DNA of 52,019 bases. Source: JBFLYC01 sp040756735 (GTDB taxonomy: Bacteria > Bacillota > DSM-16504 > Desulfitibacterales > Desulfitibacteraceae). A program made the translations under genes and the position numbers. Each line of letters begins with the position of its first letter. The first letter of the stretch is position 1. The DNA lies in the NCBI GenBank assembly GCA_040756735.1, contig JBFLYC010000028.1, positions 1 through 52,019 of the forward strand, written 5' to 3'. The notes below the pieces were generated by a model. The model saw only the letters and a program-made list of their open reading frames with translations, made no database searches and was not told the DNA's origin. Positions 1 to 8,440 of the stretch are shown piece by piece.

Positions 1-246
1 ACTCAATATGGAACGGGCCAGTTCGGTCAAACAAGCCAGGCAAGTTATGACCCCCAGCAGTTCCAACAAACAGTATCACAGTATAATCAGCAGCAAGGCG
101 GGTCCTATGGCGCTCAGGCCTTTGGTGGACAAGGTATGAATTGGGGTAGTCAGCAGTTTGGAAACCAAGGCACTGGTTCACAGGCGAGCTATAACCCCCA
201 GCAATTTGAACAATCTGTTCAATATTGGAGCCAGTACCAGCAGTAA
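1..246 (+). CDS. C-terminal part of a Gln/Gly/Tyr-rich, probably spore-coat-type protein
   Basis: The reading frame is open from the first base to TAA at 244-246, so the start lies outside the window. The visible 81 residues are low-complexity and dominated by Q, G, S, Y and F, with an imperfect internal repeat (ASYDPQQFQQTV and ASYNPQQFEQSV). Such Q/Y-rich tails occur on clostridial coat or surface proteins, and CotF-like genes with a Q-rich tail lie 2.5 kb downstream, so a coat role is inferred only from composition and context. The stop is followed at once by a dispersed repeat (TAATAAGGT...). No catalytic domain is visible. Confidence 0.6.
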   Translation, partial: TQYGTGQFGQTSQASYDPQQFQQTVSQYNQQQGGSYGAQAFGGQGMNWGSQQFGNQGTGSQASYNPQQFEQSVQYWSQYQQ

Positions 247-325
247 TAAGGTCAATAAGGTCAGGGGACACACCTCTTGCAGAGGAATGTCCCCAACGTA
301 TGAATGTCTCCAACGAAGTGAATAA
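244..325 (+). repeat. Dispersed GGGGACA repeat, copy 1
   Basis: This is one copy of the window-wide repeat: AATAAGGTCAGGGGACACACC, then AGAGGAATGTCCCCAACG and a decayed second TGTCTCC arm. GGGGACA at the left pairs with TGTCCCC at the right to form a hairpin. It begins at the stop codon of the preceding gene. Confidence 0.8.
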
Positions 326-361
326 AGAAGAGACAGGTCGCGAGCCTGTCTCTTTTGACTT

Positions 362-895
362 TTATCCGTTTTCCCAAACCTTAAAACCCTCATTTGTAAA
401 TTCTACCATGGAATATTTATGTGCAAATTTTAGAATAAAAAAACTGATAATTAAATCTTTCGCAGAGAGCAGCAGGTTAATGGACAGAAATGTGACAGCC
501 CAGGTTATTATCAGCCATGATTTACTAAAAAAAATGACAACCAAAGAAAGCAAGGTCATGTCGATTAATGGCGCAACAGAAATGCTGACGGCCTGCCAAC
601 GTGATACTAACCCTCCTGCTACTGTTTTAAACCTTGGCTGCTTAAATAAAAATGGCTGCAAGCCAAGCATCTTTGCAATAAGGTAGCGGTAGTATTCACG
701 AGCATATATTCCCAATATCATACCGGCAGTAGCTGCCAGAAACAATACTACTGATGAATATTCTCCAGGAGATGTTCGGGGCATCCAGGTTGTCAAAATT
801 CTTGGCACAGCCAATCCTATTGTTACCATTCCAAGAGAAAGCAAAAAACCATAAATACTGCCAGAATATTTATACTCTTGTTTCAACTGCATCAT
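362..895 (-). CDS. DUF3267-like membrane protein with degenerate metalloprotease motif
   Basis: The 177-aa protein has about four hydrophobic segments (near residues 12-30, 45-65, 105-125 and 130-150). Its layout resembles the DUF3267 putative zincin family: a helix carrying HExxH, a VSISVAPLI-type segment, then a helix ending in a short tail (here EFTNEGFKVWENG). Where the family has HExxH this protein has REYYRYL, so both zinc-ligand histidines and the catalytic glutamate are missing. If the family assignment holds it is a pseudo-enzyme. The gene stands alone, convergent with the repeat to its left. The family call rests on motif order recalled from the family, not on a search. Confidence 0.5.
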   Translation of the reverse strand: MMQLKQEYKYSGSIYGFLLSLGMVTIGLAVPRILTTWMPRTSPGEYSSVVLFLAATAGMILGIYAREYYRYLIAKMLGLQPFLFKQPRFKTVAGGLVSRWQAVSISVAPLIDMTLLSLVVIFFSKSWLIITWAVTFLSINLLLSAKDLIISFFILKFAHKYSMVEFTNEGFKVWENG

Positions 896-1067
896 ATCCC
901 CCCAAAAAAGCTATTTCTACAAATGTAGTATTTTTTCCTTCAAGCACATATTAAAGCAAAGGAGAGACACATCCAACAGGAAGTGAGAAGTCAGCCCTGC
1001 TTCCAGCTTCCACAAATGAGGAATATCCCCAACTCATGCGCCGATTTTTTTGGGGTGATAGCCTTAA

Positions 1068-2246
1068 CTAACAGTTAAGAGCCTCCAAGGCAGCATCCAA
1101 AGCATCTTTCTTATTAACTTTTTGACCTAATCCTTCCAAGATGTTTCCTAGAGCGGACAAGAAAAGCATGACATTGGTTTGGGTGCAAGCATAGCCCATA
1201 AGACCAACTCGCCAAACCTTACCTTTAAATACGCCTAGCCCTCCTCCAATCTCAATGCCATACTGATGCATCAACTGCTTCCGAACTTCAGCTTCACTTA
1301 CACCTTCAGGGGCATATACTGTTGTTAGGGGAGGCAATCTAAACTCTTCATTTACAACTAAATCTAGTCCCATGGCTTTTAAGCCTGCAGTCAGGGCTTT
1401 ACTATTTTTTGCATGCCTGGCATACCTATTTTCCCTGCCTTCTTCTAGAATAATCCTTAAAGCCTCATGCAAGCCATAAATCATGTTTATGGGAGCAGTA
1501 TGATGATAAACCCTTTCTTGTCCCCAATATTGAGCAATCATAGATAAATCCAGGTACCAGCTTTGAACTTTTGTTGTACGGTTTTTAACAATTTCATAAG
1601 CTTTTTCCCCAAAAGTCACTGGAGCAAGGCCTGGTGGACAACTCAAACACTTTTGAGTCCCGCTAAAGGAAACATCAATTCCAACGTCATCAACATCAAC
1701 AGGAACTCCTCCTAAAGAGGTAACTGTGTCGACCAAAAAGATTACACCATATTCACGGCAAAGAGAGGCTAGCTCTTTTAAAGGCTGTAAAACACCAGTT
1801 GAAGTTTCAGCATGAACAACGGCAAATAGCTTTATACCCTTATTGTCAGCAAAAGCCCTTCTAACCTCATCAGGATCAATTGGCTGTCCCCAGGGGGCAG
1901 ATATCTGGATAACTTCTGCACCACACCTTTCTGCCATGTCAACCATTCTACCACCAAAGACACCCTTGACACCAATGACCACTTTGTCACCAGGTTCAAG
2001 AAGATTTACAAAGGTCGTCTCCATACCGCTACTGCCAGTCCCAGACATGGGCACAGAAAGCTGATTTTTGGTGTTAAAAATGTACCTGAGCATCTCCATA
2101 CACTCATTCATGATTTTCAAAAAGTCCGGATCAAGATGACCTATGGTCGGTTCAGACATAGCCCTTAATACTCTTGGGTTCACAGTACTTGGGCCTGGAC
2201 CCATAAGAATCTTTTGGGCTGGATTTCTTTGGCCTGTTATTTGCAC
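1068..2246 (-). CDS. Alanine-glyoxylate / serine-pyruvate type aminotransferase (PLP, class V)
   Basis: A 392-aa class-V fold PLP enzyme of the AGXT/serine-pyruvate aminotransferase group. The N-terminus has the typical MGPGPSTVNPRVL, the phosphate-binding SGTGSSGMET lies near residues 68-77, VDTVTSLGG near 172-180 supplies the cofactor aspartate, and the Schiff-base lysine is K199 in SGTQKCLSCPPG. It is a full-length cytosolic enzyme that should move the amino group of alanine, serine or a related donor to glyoxylate or pyruvate; ureidoglycine-glyoxylate aminotransferase (PucG) is an alternative. The start is GTG, with AAGGGGGAA 8 nt upstream and a TATAAT-like box further up. It is divergent from the coat genes. 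Confidence 0.85.
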   Translation of the reverse strand: MQITGQRNPAQKILMGPGPSTVNPRVLRAMSEPTIGHLDPDFLKIMNECMEMLRYIFNTKNQLSVPMSGTGSSGMETTFVNLLEPGDKVVIGVKGVFGGRMVDMAERCGAEVIQISAPWGQPIDPDEVRRAFADNKGIKLFAVVHAETSTGVLQPLKELASLCREYGVIFLVDTVTSLGGVPVDVDDVGIDVSFSGTQKCLSCPPGLAPVTFGEKAYEIVKNRTTKVQSWYLDLSMIAQYWGQERVYHHTAPINMIYGLHEALRIILEEGRENRYARHAKNSKALTAGLKAMGLDLVVNEEFRLPPLTTVYAPEGVSEAEVRKQLMHQYGIEIGGGLGVFKGKVWRVGLMGYACTQTNVMLFLSALGNILEGLGQKVNKKDALDAALEALNC

Positions 2247-2562
2247 TTTTTAAATTCCCCCTTTTTGTTATTAATCGTATTATACCATCCATAATACTTT
2301 TTCATTTTTATGTAAAATCCTCCCCCTTTTAAATAAAAATATACTATGATTTGTATAAAATTTTCCAAACTAAAAAACAAAACCTGGCACAAATTAATAT
2401 TTTTTGGAAAATTTTGCCCCTGGCAATAAATAAAGACTTTAAAAGCTTGTTTTGTAAATCTATACGCCCTTGTCAAAAAGATGAGGACGTTTTACATTTA
2501 TTTATTTTCTTTGGGGATAATATTACCTGTAAGCCAATTTTAACCTTATTGGAGGTGAAATA

Positions 2563-2748
2563 ATGTCGCATTTAACATGGATAGAATTAGAATCTCTTAG
2601 GCATTTAATAGGTGACAGTTCAATTAAAGCAGCAAAGTACCAGACATATGCCCAGACTTGTAATGACTCTCAACTGAAAAACCATTTTAATTCATCACAA
2701 CAAATGGCTTCCCAAAGCCTACAAACGCTAAAACAATTTTTAAGTTAA
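2563..2748 (+). CDS. Small CotF-like/coat-associated protein
   Basis: A 61-aa protein with an excellent ribosome site (GGAGGTG) and a 12-bp gap to the next, clearly CotF-like gene. It is helical and hydrophilic, rich in Q, S and N, and reads like the first helix pair of a coat-F bundle (IELESLRHLIGDSSIKAAKY... then a QMASQSLQTLKQFL helix). No signal peptide or membrane segment is present. It is probably a spore coat component made in the mother cell. The assignment depends on the neighbour and on helical pattern, not on a diagnostic motif. Confidence 0.6.
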   Translation: MSHLTWIELESLRHLIGDSSIKAAKYQTYAQTCNDSQLKNHFNSSQQMASQSLQTLKQFLS

Positions 2749-2760
2749 AGGAGGTGCAAA

Positions 2761-3117
2761 ATGAAAATGTTTTCAGACAGAGATATGGCCCTTGACTGCA
2801 TGGAATCTACAAAACATAGTATTGTGGAACTAACAAAAGCTGCTATGGAAAGCTCAAACCCATCATTAAAGAATACTTTAATCCAGATGCGTAACCGCTG
2901 TGAACAAACACTGCAAGAGATTGGTACAATAAGTATGAATAAAGGATGGTATATGCCTTCACCACCTGCTGACCATTCTGATATTCAAAAGGTACAATCT
3001 TTCTTTAACAGACAGCAAATGCCTGGACAATACATGATGCCACAGCATATGCAGCAGCAACAATTTAATCCAATGCGGCATGATCCGATGAGGCATGACC
3101 CAATGCGTTATCAATAA
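2761..3117 (+). CDS. Spore coat protein, CotF family
   Basis: A 118-aa protein. Residues 4-85 match the coat-F pattern: FSDRDMALDCMESTKHSIV, then AAMESSNPSLKNTL, a second helix with RCEQTLQEI, and GWYMPSPP followed by DIQKV. This is the ferritin-like helical module of clostridial CotF proteins. The C-terminal ~35 residues are a Met/Gln tail ending in three near copies of MRHDP/MRYQ, an expandable low-complexity end. SD AAAGGAGGTG lies just upstream. It forms an operon with the preceding 61-aa gene and the following DUF1540 gene, so all three probably belong to late sporulation. Confidence 0.8.
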   Translation: MKMFSDRDMALDCMESTKHSIVELTKAAMESSNPSLKNTLIQMRNRCEQTLQEIGTISMNKGWYMPSPPADHSDIQKVQSFFNRQQMPGQYMMPQHMQQQQFNPMRHDPMRHDPMRYQ

Positions 3118-3161
3118 TTCGCTCTGGAAATGTGAAACAGCTAGAAAAAGGAGGCCTATTA

Positions 3162-3332
3162 ATGCAAGGTAGGGTTAACAAATCCAACCCCATCGGAAGG
3201 GTTAAATGTGTTGTTAACAGTTGCCAATACTACCAAGATGGGGATAGGTGCATGGCTTCTTCTATAGAAATTCAGCCGCCCAATGCATCTGATACTGAAA
3301 ATACTGACTGCGCAACATTTACACCAAAGTAA
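3162..3332 (+). CDS. DUF1540 cysteine-rich small protein
   Basis: A 56-aa protein with the DUF1540 signature: V-K-C-V-V-N-S-C-Q-Y-Y-x-D-G-D-R-C near residues 13-30, a central I-x-I strand, and a final D-C-A-x-F-T near the C-terminus. The four spaced cysteines suggest a small metal-binding or disulfide-stabilised protein; function in the family is not established. An AAGGAGG site sits 8 nt before ATG 3162, which is preferred over an upstream in-frame GTG at 3132. It is the last gene of the coat cluster, and its TAA is followed directly by the repeat array. Confidence 0.8.
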   Translation: MQGRVNKSNPIGRVKCVVNSCQYYQDGDRCMASSIEIQPPNASDTENTDCATFTPK

Positions 3333-3640
3333 TAAGGTAAGGGGACACACCACCTTCGGAGGAATGTCCCCAACTTATGAATGTCCCCAACGTGGTGTAA
3401 GGGGACACACCTCCCTTGTCGCGTAAACTCTTGGGTTCAAGGTAAGGGGACACACCACCTTCGGAGGAATGTCCCCAACTTATGAATGTCCCCAACGTGG
3501 TGTAAGGGGACACACCTCCCTTGTCGCGTAAACTCTTGGGTTCAAGGTAAGGGGACACACCACCTTCGGAGGAATGTCCCCAACTTATGAATGTCCCCAA
3601 CGTGGTGTAAGGGGACACACCACACTAGAGATTAGGAAAT
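3333..3640 (+). repeat. Three-copy tandem array of the GGGGACA repeat, 105-bp period
   Basis: GGGGACACACC recurs at 3341, 3446 and 3551, an exact 105-bp period. Each unit contains GGGGACACACCACC, a CCTTCGGAGG mini-hairpin, two AATGTCCCCAAC arms, GGTGTAAGGGGACACACC and GTCGCGTAAACTCTTGGG. The third unit is incomplete. The opposite strand is open across the array and would encode a 35-residue repeat, which is an artefact of the period being divisible by three. The array starts with TAATAAGG at the stop of the DUF1540 gene. Near 3640-3740 only decayed pieces follow (for example GAGGAATGTCCCCC at 3719). Confidence 0.95.
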
Positions 3641-3742
3641 TGGAAGTCGGAACTTAGAACTTTTGAAAGGCTTCGCAGCAGAACATAAAACCAACTTCTG
3701 ACATCTGACATCTAAAAGAGGAATGTCCCCCATTAAGAGAAA

Positions 3743-3780
3743 AGGAAACTGCCGGCTACACATAACCCCGGCAGTTTCCT
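3743..3780 (-). terminator. Intrinsic terminator of the MFS gene at 3815-4993
   Basis: A 13-bp perfect stem, AGGAAACTGCCGG with CCGGCAGTTTCCT, has a 12-nt loop. Read on the minus strand it is followed by TTTTCTCTT. Confidence 0.85.
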
Positions 3781-3814
3781 AATTCATTTCACACTAAATA
3801 TTTACCCTTGATCT

Positions 3815-4993
3815 TCAGTTTTGCTGCTGTACCTGCTCAGTCTTATTATATTTAATATACAACAAAAAGGCTGCTGCTAAAGGTATAATTGTCAAGGCAT
3901 ACATTGTTGAGAAACCCACCATGTGACTGACAACTCCCCAGATTAGAGACCCCATCCCAATTCCCACATCAAAGGATAAAAAGAAAGTACTCATGGCTGT
4001 TCCCCGCCTGCTGGGCAGCGCCTTCTTAACTGTCAAAGACTGCAGGCTCGGCATCACCAGGCCAATTCCCATTCCGAAAATAAGAGCAGCGACTGCAAAC
4101 CACCAATAACTATCTGCCATACTGATAACCGCCATGGCAATGCCCATGAGCAGCATTCCTGGAAAAACCACCTTGGAAGGACCATGTTTATCTGCCAGGA
4201 TCCCGCTTAAAGGTCTTGATACAAATAGTATTACTGCATAAAAGGTAAAAAAGAAACCAATATTCTCTATTCCCCTCTCAATGGAGTAAAGAGAAATAAA
4301 TGTAGTGATAGCGCCAAAGGGCATGCAGGCAAAAAGCATCACCAGGCTTGGTATAATGGCTGCAGGCTCAATATAATTATACTTTTCTGAGGTATCTGCC
4401 TTCTTGATAATTTCAGGGCAGTGAATAAAATAACTGACAAGGAGAGCTACAGCTGCAAGAACCGCAGAAATTATAAATAGCGCTGTAAAGTTATATTTAT
4501 AAATAATAAAAAGCCCCACAGCAGGTGCAAAGGCCATGGATAAGGTATTGGTTAAGCCATAATACCCAATACCTTCTCCTAACCTGCGAGGAGGTATCAA
4601 GTCTGCAACTATTGTTCCAGCAGAGGTAGTAGCCATTCCAAAACCAGCCCCATGGAGCAGCCTAAAAAGTAACAGCAAAAACAGATTAACTGACAAGGGA
4701 TAACCGGAAATTGCAACCAGCGAAATAACCAATCCTATCAGGAAGATTTTTCTTCTGCTGCCCTGGTCTAATAATTTGCCTGAAATAGGCCTGCTTAGAA
4801 TAGCTGATATGCTAAAGATGCCTACAGTTAGACCGACAGCCATCTCCCCACCCCCTAGTTTCTCCACATAAAGTGGGAAAGTCGGGATAAACATCTGAAA
4901 ACCTAAAAACATAAAGGTATTTGTCAAACAGATTAAGCAAAAGTCTGCTGTCCAAAGCCTGGATTTTTGAGCTATTATTGTTTTTTCCATCAT
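3815..4993 (-). CDS. MFS transporter (drug/metabolite efflux type)
   Basis: A 392-aa protein with 12 hydrophobic segments and the MFS layout. The motif-A-like loop between TM2 and TM3 reads SRPISGKLLDQGSRRK, and a related loop in the second half reads SRPLSGILADKHGPSK. An APAVGLFI-type motif C is visible near TM5. It should be a proton-coupled transporter in the cytoplasmic membrane; the substrate cannot be read from the sequence. It lies upstream of its own terminator and downstream of a second MFS gene in the same direction, separated by a repeat copy, so the two are probably independent units. Confidence 0.8.
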   Translation of the reverse strand: MMEKTIIAQKSRLWTADFCLICLTNTFMFLGFQMFIPTFPLYVEKLGGGEMAVGLTVGIFSISAILSRPISGKLLDQGSRRKIFLIGLVISLVAISGYPLSVNLFLLLLFRLLHGAGFGMATTSAGTIVADLIPPRRLGEGIGYYGLTNTLSMAFAPAVGLFIIYKYNFTALFIISAVLAAVALLVSYFIHCPEIIKKADTSEKYNYIEPAAIIPSLVMLFACMPFGAITTFISLYSIERGIENIGFFFTFYAVILFVSRPLSGILADKHGPSKVVFPGMLLMGIAMAVISMADSYWWFAVAALIFGMGIGLVMPSLQSLTVKKALPSRRGTAMSTFFLSFDVGIGMGSLIWGVVSHMVGFSTMYALTIIPLAAAFLLYIKYNKTEQVQQQN

Positions 4994-5046
4994 AACTAAC
5001 TCATCCCTATCTAAATATCTACTAGGAAATCTCCTTCAATTTAGGT

Positions 5047-5132
5047 GCCATTCCTCATTATAGTTGTCAGTGGTCAAAGGTCGGTCGTTAGAAGTGGTGT
5101 GTCCCCTGCCCTTGTTTAGGAGTGTCCCCTTT
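5047..5132 (-). repeat. Dispersed repeat copy with extended flank
   Basis: GTGTCCCCTGCCCTTGTTTA and GTGTCCCCTTTCA end the element next to the MFS stop codon. The outer part, GCCATTCCTCATTATAG at 5047-5063 followed by TGTCAGT, recurs at 25003-25019 in front of another copy. On the minus strand the repeat supplies the last codons (E-R-G-H-S) and the TAA of the MFS gene at 5116. Confidence 0.8.
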
Positions 5133-6312
5133 CATTTAAATGAGCAGTGGGTTGTTTAACAGGCTTTGGAAGATAACTTATCAACAAAATGCCAACAAGG
5201 GGCAAGAACATCAGCAGCCATATGGATGCCATTAATCCCCAGTGGTCTGATATAAAACCTAGTATAGTAGTACCTAAACCTCCTGTTCCAATGGCAAACC
5301 CAAGTACTAATCCAGATGCTAACCCAATATTTTCAGGCATAAGTTTTTGAGCATAGACTGTTGTTATAGAAAAAGTCGATACTATAGCTGCCCCTATGAA
5401 AGCTGTGTAGAAGAAAGTTGCTATGCCCGTTGAGTTGAAAAGCAGGTAAATTAGCGGCAAAACAGAAGCAAAGGAAAAATACATGACGGATTTTAATCCA
5501 AATCTATCCGCAAGGGGTCCTCCAATTAGGGTTCCAAATGCACCTGCCATCAGCAATACTGTCAGCAAAGAACTGCCATAAATGGGATCAAGCTTTAAAT
5601 AATCTAAATAATAGAGAGGAATATACATAATTAACCCCATGTGAATCCACGACCTTATAGTTACAATCACCATTAGTAAGATTACAGGCATTGTAATGGT
5701 AAAACGCACTGTTTTCTTTTCCTTACCTCTTCCTAAACCGTTTATTTCTGTATTTTTAACTACTTCTCTAGAAATTGACGGTAGCGCCAGCAAAAGAATA
5801 GTCCCCGTGACAATACCTAAAGCTAAGAATCCCAGGGATCCCTTTAAACCGTGAAGACTTAATAAAAAAGTGGCTATAATTGGTCCCAAGGCAAAGCCCA
5901 AATTACCGCCCACAGAAAAAATGGACATGGCTGTAGCCTTCTTTTCGCCACTTAAAAAAAATACTGCACGGGATGCTTCAGGGTGATAGCTGGCTACCCC
6001 TAAACCGCTGATGGTTACAATGAGCAGCAGCAGCCAGTAATTAGGCGCTACTCCTACCATGGCAACAGCTGTCAAAGCCACAAAACATCCGACAGGCAAC
6101 ATCCAGAAGCAATAATAGCGATCGCTGATTAAGCCAAAAACCGGTTGGATTATGGATGATGCCACAGAACTAAACAAAAAAATTAAACCTACCGCAAAGT
6201 AGCTTAAATCAAAGGTTTCTTTTAAATACGGCAAAAATAGGGGCAGGGCTCCCTGGGCAATATCTGTAAACATATGTCCTAAGCTTAACAACCATAACTT
6301 GAATAAATGCAT
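5116..6312 (-). CDS. MFS transporter, fosmidomycin-resistance (Fsr)-like
   Basis: A 398-aa, 12-TM transporter. Its N-terminus (GHMFTDIAQGALPLFLPYL), SSVASSIIQPVFGLISDR, GLGVASYHPEASR and EKKATAMSIFSVGGNLGFALGP segments match the Fsr/YfnC type efflux branch of the MFS. ATG 6312 is chosen because GTGGAGG lies 8 nt upstream and the protein then begins at the typical MHLFKLWLLSLGH; a longer reading begins only with TTG at 6393. The final residues ERGHS are encoded by the dispersed repeat, so the native end has probably been altered. The substrate is unknown; efflux of a phosphonate-like or aromatic compound is a family-based guess. Confidence 0.8.
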   Translation of the reverse strand: MHLFKLWLLSLGHMFTDIAQGALPLFLPYLKETFDLSYFAVGLIFLFSSVASSIIQPVFGLISDRYYCFWMLPVGCFVALTAVAMVGVAPNYWLLLLIVTISGLGVASYHPEASRAVFFLSGEKKATAMSIFSVGGNLGFALGPIIATFLLSLHGLKGSLGFLALGIVTGTILLLALPSISREVVKNTEINGLGRGKEKKTVRFTITMPVILLMVIVTIRSWIHMGLIMYIPLYYLDYLKLDPIYGSSLLTVLLMAGAFGTLIGGPLADRFGLKSVMYFSFASVLPLIYLLFNSTGIATFFYTAFIGAAIVSTFSITTVYAQKLMPENIGLASGLVLGFAIGTGGLGTTILGFISDHWGLMASIWLLMFLPLVGILLISYLPKPVKQPTAHLNERGHS

Positions 6313-6447
6313 TATTACAGCCTCCACAAAAACTATCAAAACAAAAAAAGAAAAACCTGCAAGGTTTTTTTGCAAAGTTAACTTTTTTTGCAAACATTTG
6401 TCACTAACTTAAATCATAGCCAATAAAAATTTATTTGTAAAGATAAA

Positions 6448-6472
6448 AGAAGGAGGGTACCCCCCCGCTTCT
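6448..6472 (-). terminator. Terminator after paaK (6493-7788)
   Basis: On the minus strand AGAAG-C-GGGGGGTACCCTCC-TTCT forms a strong stem, followed by TTTATCTTT. Confidence 0.7.
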
Positions 6473-6492
6473 ATAAAAACTCTTCGTATTTA

Positions 6493-7788
6493 TCACATTG
6501 CCTGCCTCAAGTCAACAACCCGTCTGGCCTTGCCCTGAAAACGTTCCATACTAAAAGGTTCCATAAGATTAACCCTTGCCCTTAATGCAAGCACACCTTG
6601 CAGTCTTCTGGAAATAGTTTTTTCTAAACGCTGCATCTCCAACTGACCTTTGGCCATAGCCTGGGCTGTAACTTCCACCTTGATCTCCAGTTCATCTAAA
6701 TGGTTTCTTTTAGTTACCACTAATTGATAATGAGGTGCAATACCTTCAATGTCTATTAAAACGCTTTCGATCTGTGATGGAAATACGTTCACACCCCTGA
6801 TTATCAGCATATCGTCACTTCGTCCGGAAACTTTGGCCATACGTGCTGTTGTTCTACCGCAGCTGCAGGGAGAAATATTTAAATGAGATATGTCTTTGGT
6901 TCTATACCTCAGTACAGGTAAAGCTTCTTTAGTCAAAGTGGTAAAAACAAGTTCCCCTTTTTCCCCAGGGTGTACAGGTTTTAAAGTCACCGGGTCTATT
7001 ACTTCCACAAAAAAGTGATCTTCATTAATGTGGAGACCATCCTTACAGCCGCATTCACCAGAAACACCCGGCCCAATAACTTCGCTTAAACCATAATTGT
7101 CTGTAGCAACAATTCCCCATCTTTTTTCAATTTCCCTGCGCATTTCCTCGCTGCATCCCTCAGCCCCAAACAAGCCAAGGCGCAGCTTAAGGTCATTTAT
7201 GACATTCATTTTTTCGGCGACCTCAGCCATATGCAGCGCATAGGATGGGGTGCTCACAAGAACGGTTGTTCCAAAATCCTTCATAAGCATAATTTGCTTT
7301 TCTGTTCCGCCAGAAGATGTAGGTACTACAGCGGCCCCTACCTTTTCCAGACCATAATGCAGTCCAAAAGCGCCAGTAAACAGTCCATAGCCGAAGGCAA
7401 CCTGGACGATATCTCCCCTGGTAACACCAGCCTGGGTTACAATTCTGGCTACAACCTCTGTCCAGTTATCCAGGTCATTTTGGGTGTAACCCACCACTGT
7501 CGGTTTGCCGGTTGTCCCTGATGATGCATGCAGCCTGACTATCTTTTCCATGGGAACTGCAAAAAGTCCATATGGGTAATTATCCCTAAAATCATCTTTA
7601 TTGGTGAAGGGAAGTAAGGTAATATCTTCTAGAGATTTTATGTCGGCAGGTTTAATGCCAAACTCATCTAATTTCTTCTTGTAAAAAGGCACATGGTTAT
7701 AAACCATAGCAATGGTTTGTTGAAGTCTTTCTAATTGAAGGTTTTGCAGATTCTCCCTGGAAAGCATTTCCTCTTTAGCCCAAATCAT
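6493..7788 (-). CDS. paaK: Phenylacetate-CoA ligase family protein (PaaK-like), copy 1
   Basis: A 431-aa AMP-forming aryl-CoA ligase. The ATP-binding loop SSGTTGKPTVVGYT is at residues 89-102, YGLSEVIGPG in the middle is the A5-type motif, YRTKD near 300 binds the ribose, and RSDDMLIIRGVNVFP begins the mobile C-terminal domain. Such enzymes activate phenylacetate or related aryl acids (indoleacetate, hydroxyphenylacetate) to CoA thioesters. CxC...CxC pairs (CGCKDG and CSCGR) are the usual metal-binding cysteines of this family. An ACT protein and a second PaaK lie upstream in the same direction, the arrangement seen in anaerobes that ferment or oxidise aromatic amino acids. GGAGG sits 10 nt before ATG. 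Confidence 0.9.
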   Translation of the reverse strand: MIWAKEEMLSRENLQNLQLERLQQTIAMVYNHVPFYKKKLDEFGIKPADIKSLEDITLLPFTNKDDFRDNYPYGLFAVPMEKIVRLHASSGTTGKPTVVGYTQNDLDNWTEVVARIVTQAGVTRGDIVQVAFGYGLFTGAFGLHYGLEKVGAAVVPTSSGGTEKQIMLMKDFGTTVLVSTPSYALHMAEVAEKMNVINDLKLRLGLFGAEGCSEEMRREIEKRWGIVATDNYGLSEVIGPGVSGECGCKDGLHINEDHFFVEVIDPVTLKPVHPGEKGELVFTTLTKEALPVLRYRTKDISHLNISPCSCGRTTARMAKVSGRSDDMLIIRGVNVFPSQIESVLIDIEGIAPHYQLVVTKRNHLDELEIKVEVTAQAMAKGQLEMQRLEKTISRRLQGVLALRARVNLMEPFSMERFQGKARRVVDLRQAM

Positions 7789-7900
7789 ATATCAGCCACC
7801 TCCTTTCCCCTGCTCTAAAACATCTCTTATTAAAGATAACCTGGAGGTGACTAAAATCAAAAAAATTCATTCCTACCGTCCTCCCGTTCTACATATTAAG

Positions 7901-7932
7901 TTAGGGTGAGACATAAAACATCTCACCCTAAA
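7901..7932 (-). terminator. Perfect hairpin downstream of the ACT gene
   Basis: TTAGGGTGAGA and TCTCACCCTAA form an 11-bp perfect stem with a 10-nt loop. The U-run on the minus strand is poor (CTTAATATG), so it may act as a partial terminator or processing site between the ACT gene and paaK copy 1. Confidence 0.5.
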
Positions 7933-7975
7933 GGGTATTCAACACAAGAGAACAAATTCCTGCTGAATCAAAACT

Positions 7976-8428
7976 CTAATCCCAGCAGAAATAAATTAAA
8001 TCAACCAGGTCTTCCTCACTGGAAATAAGTTTAATCCCCTTTTCCTGCAAAGCTTCCACTGCCTGCTGCAGTTTATCAACCCTAAAAATCACCAGGGCTT
8101 TTTTGGGCTTTGCACCCATGAAGGCATACATATATTCAATATTTATCTGCTCCTCTTCCAATACCTTTAATACCCTGTCAAGGCCGCCAGGAGTATCATC
8201 CATTTCAACCGCCAATACATCAGCGAGTTTAACAGTAAAGTTTTTCTCCTTAAGGACAATGGAGGCTAATTCAGGTTGATCCACTATCAGACGCAAAACC
8301 CCAAAGTCAGTGGTATCTGCCAGCGCTAGAGCCCTGATATTGACCTTGCTGTCTGCAAGTATTGACGTGACAGCCCTTAAACGTCCGGGTACATTTTCTA
8401 AAAAAATGGACAACTGTTTGATATACAT
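7976..8428 (-). CDS. Tandem ACT-domain protein
   Basis: A 150-aa protein made only of two ACT modules: residues 1-70 (MYIKQLSIFLENVPGRL, then VNIRALALADTTDFGVLRLIV) and 71-145 (AVEMDDTPGGL, then INIEYMYAF). ACT pairs bind amino acids, so it is probably a sensor or small regulatory subunit responding to an aromatic amino acid. It lies 12 bp after paaK copy 2 and before copy 1, and ACT proteins are regular partners of PaaK in anaerobes. SD GGGAGGG precedes the ATG. It has no enzyme domain of its own. Confidence 0.85.
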   Translation of the reverse strand: MYIKQLSIFLENVPGRLRAVTSILADSKVNIRALALADTTDFGVLRLIVDQPELASIVLKEKNFTVKLADVLAVEMDDTPGGLDRVLKVLEEEQINIEYMYAFMGAKPKKALVIFRVDKLQQAVEALQEKGIKLISSEEDLVDLIYFCWD

Positions 8429-8440
8429 AGATAACCCTCC

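Noticed and set aside
3319..3618. Minus-strand open frame with a 35-residue protein repeat
   Set aside because: It lies wholly in the DNA tandem array, whose 105-bp period keeps any frame open. It has no SD and no homology beyond itself.
3333..3640. Tandem units as a CRISPR array
   Set aside because: The 105-bp units are identical over their whole length, without unique spacers. No cas genes are in the window.
7901..7932. Perfect hairpin as a riboswitch
   Set aside because: It is downstream of a gene and a simple stem-loop without conserved riboswitch elements.
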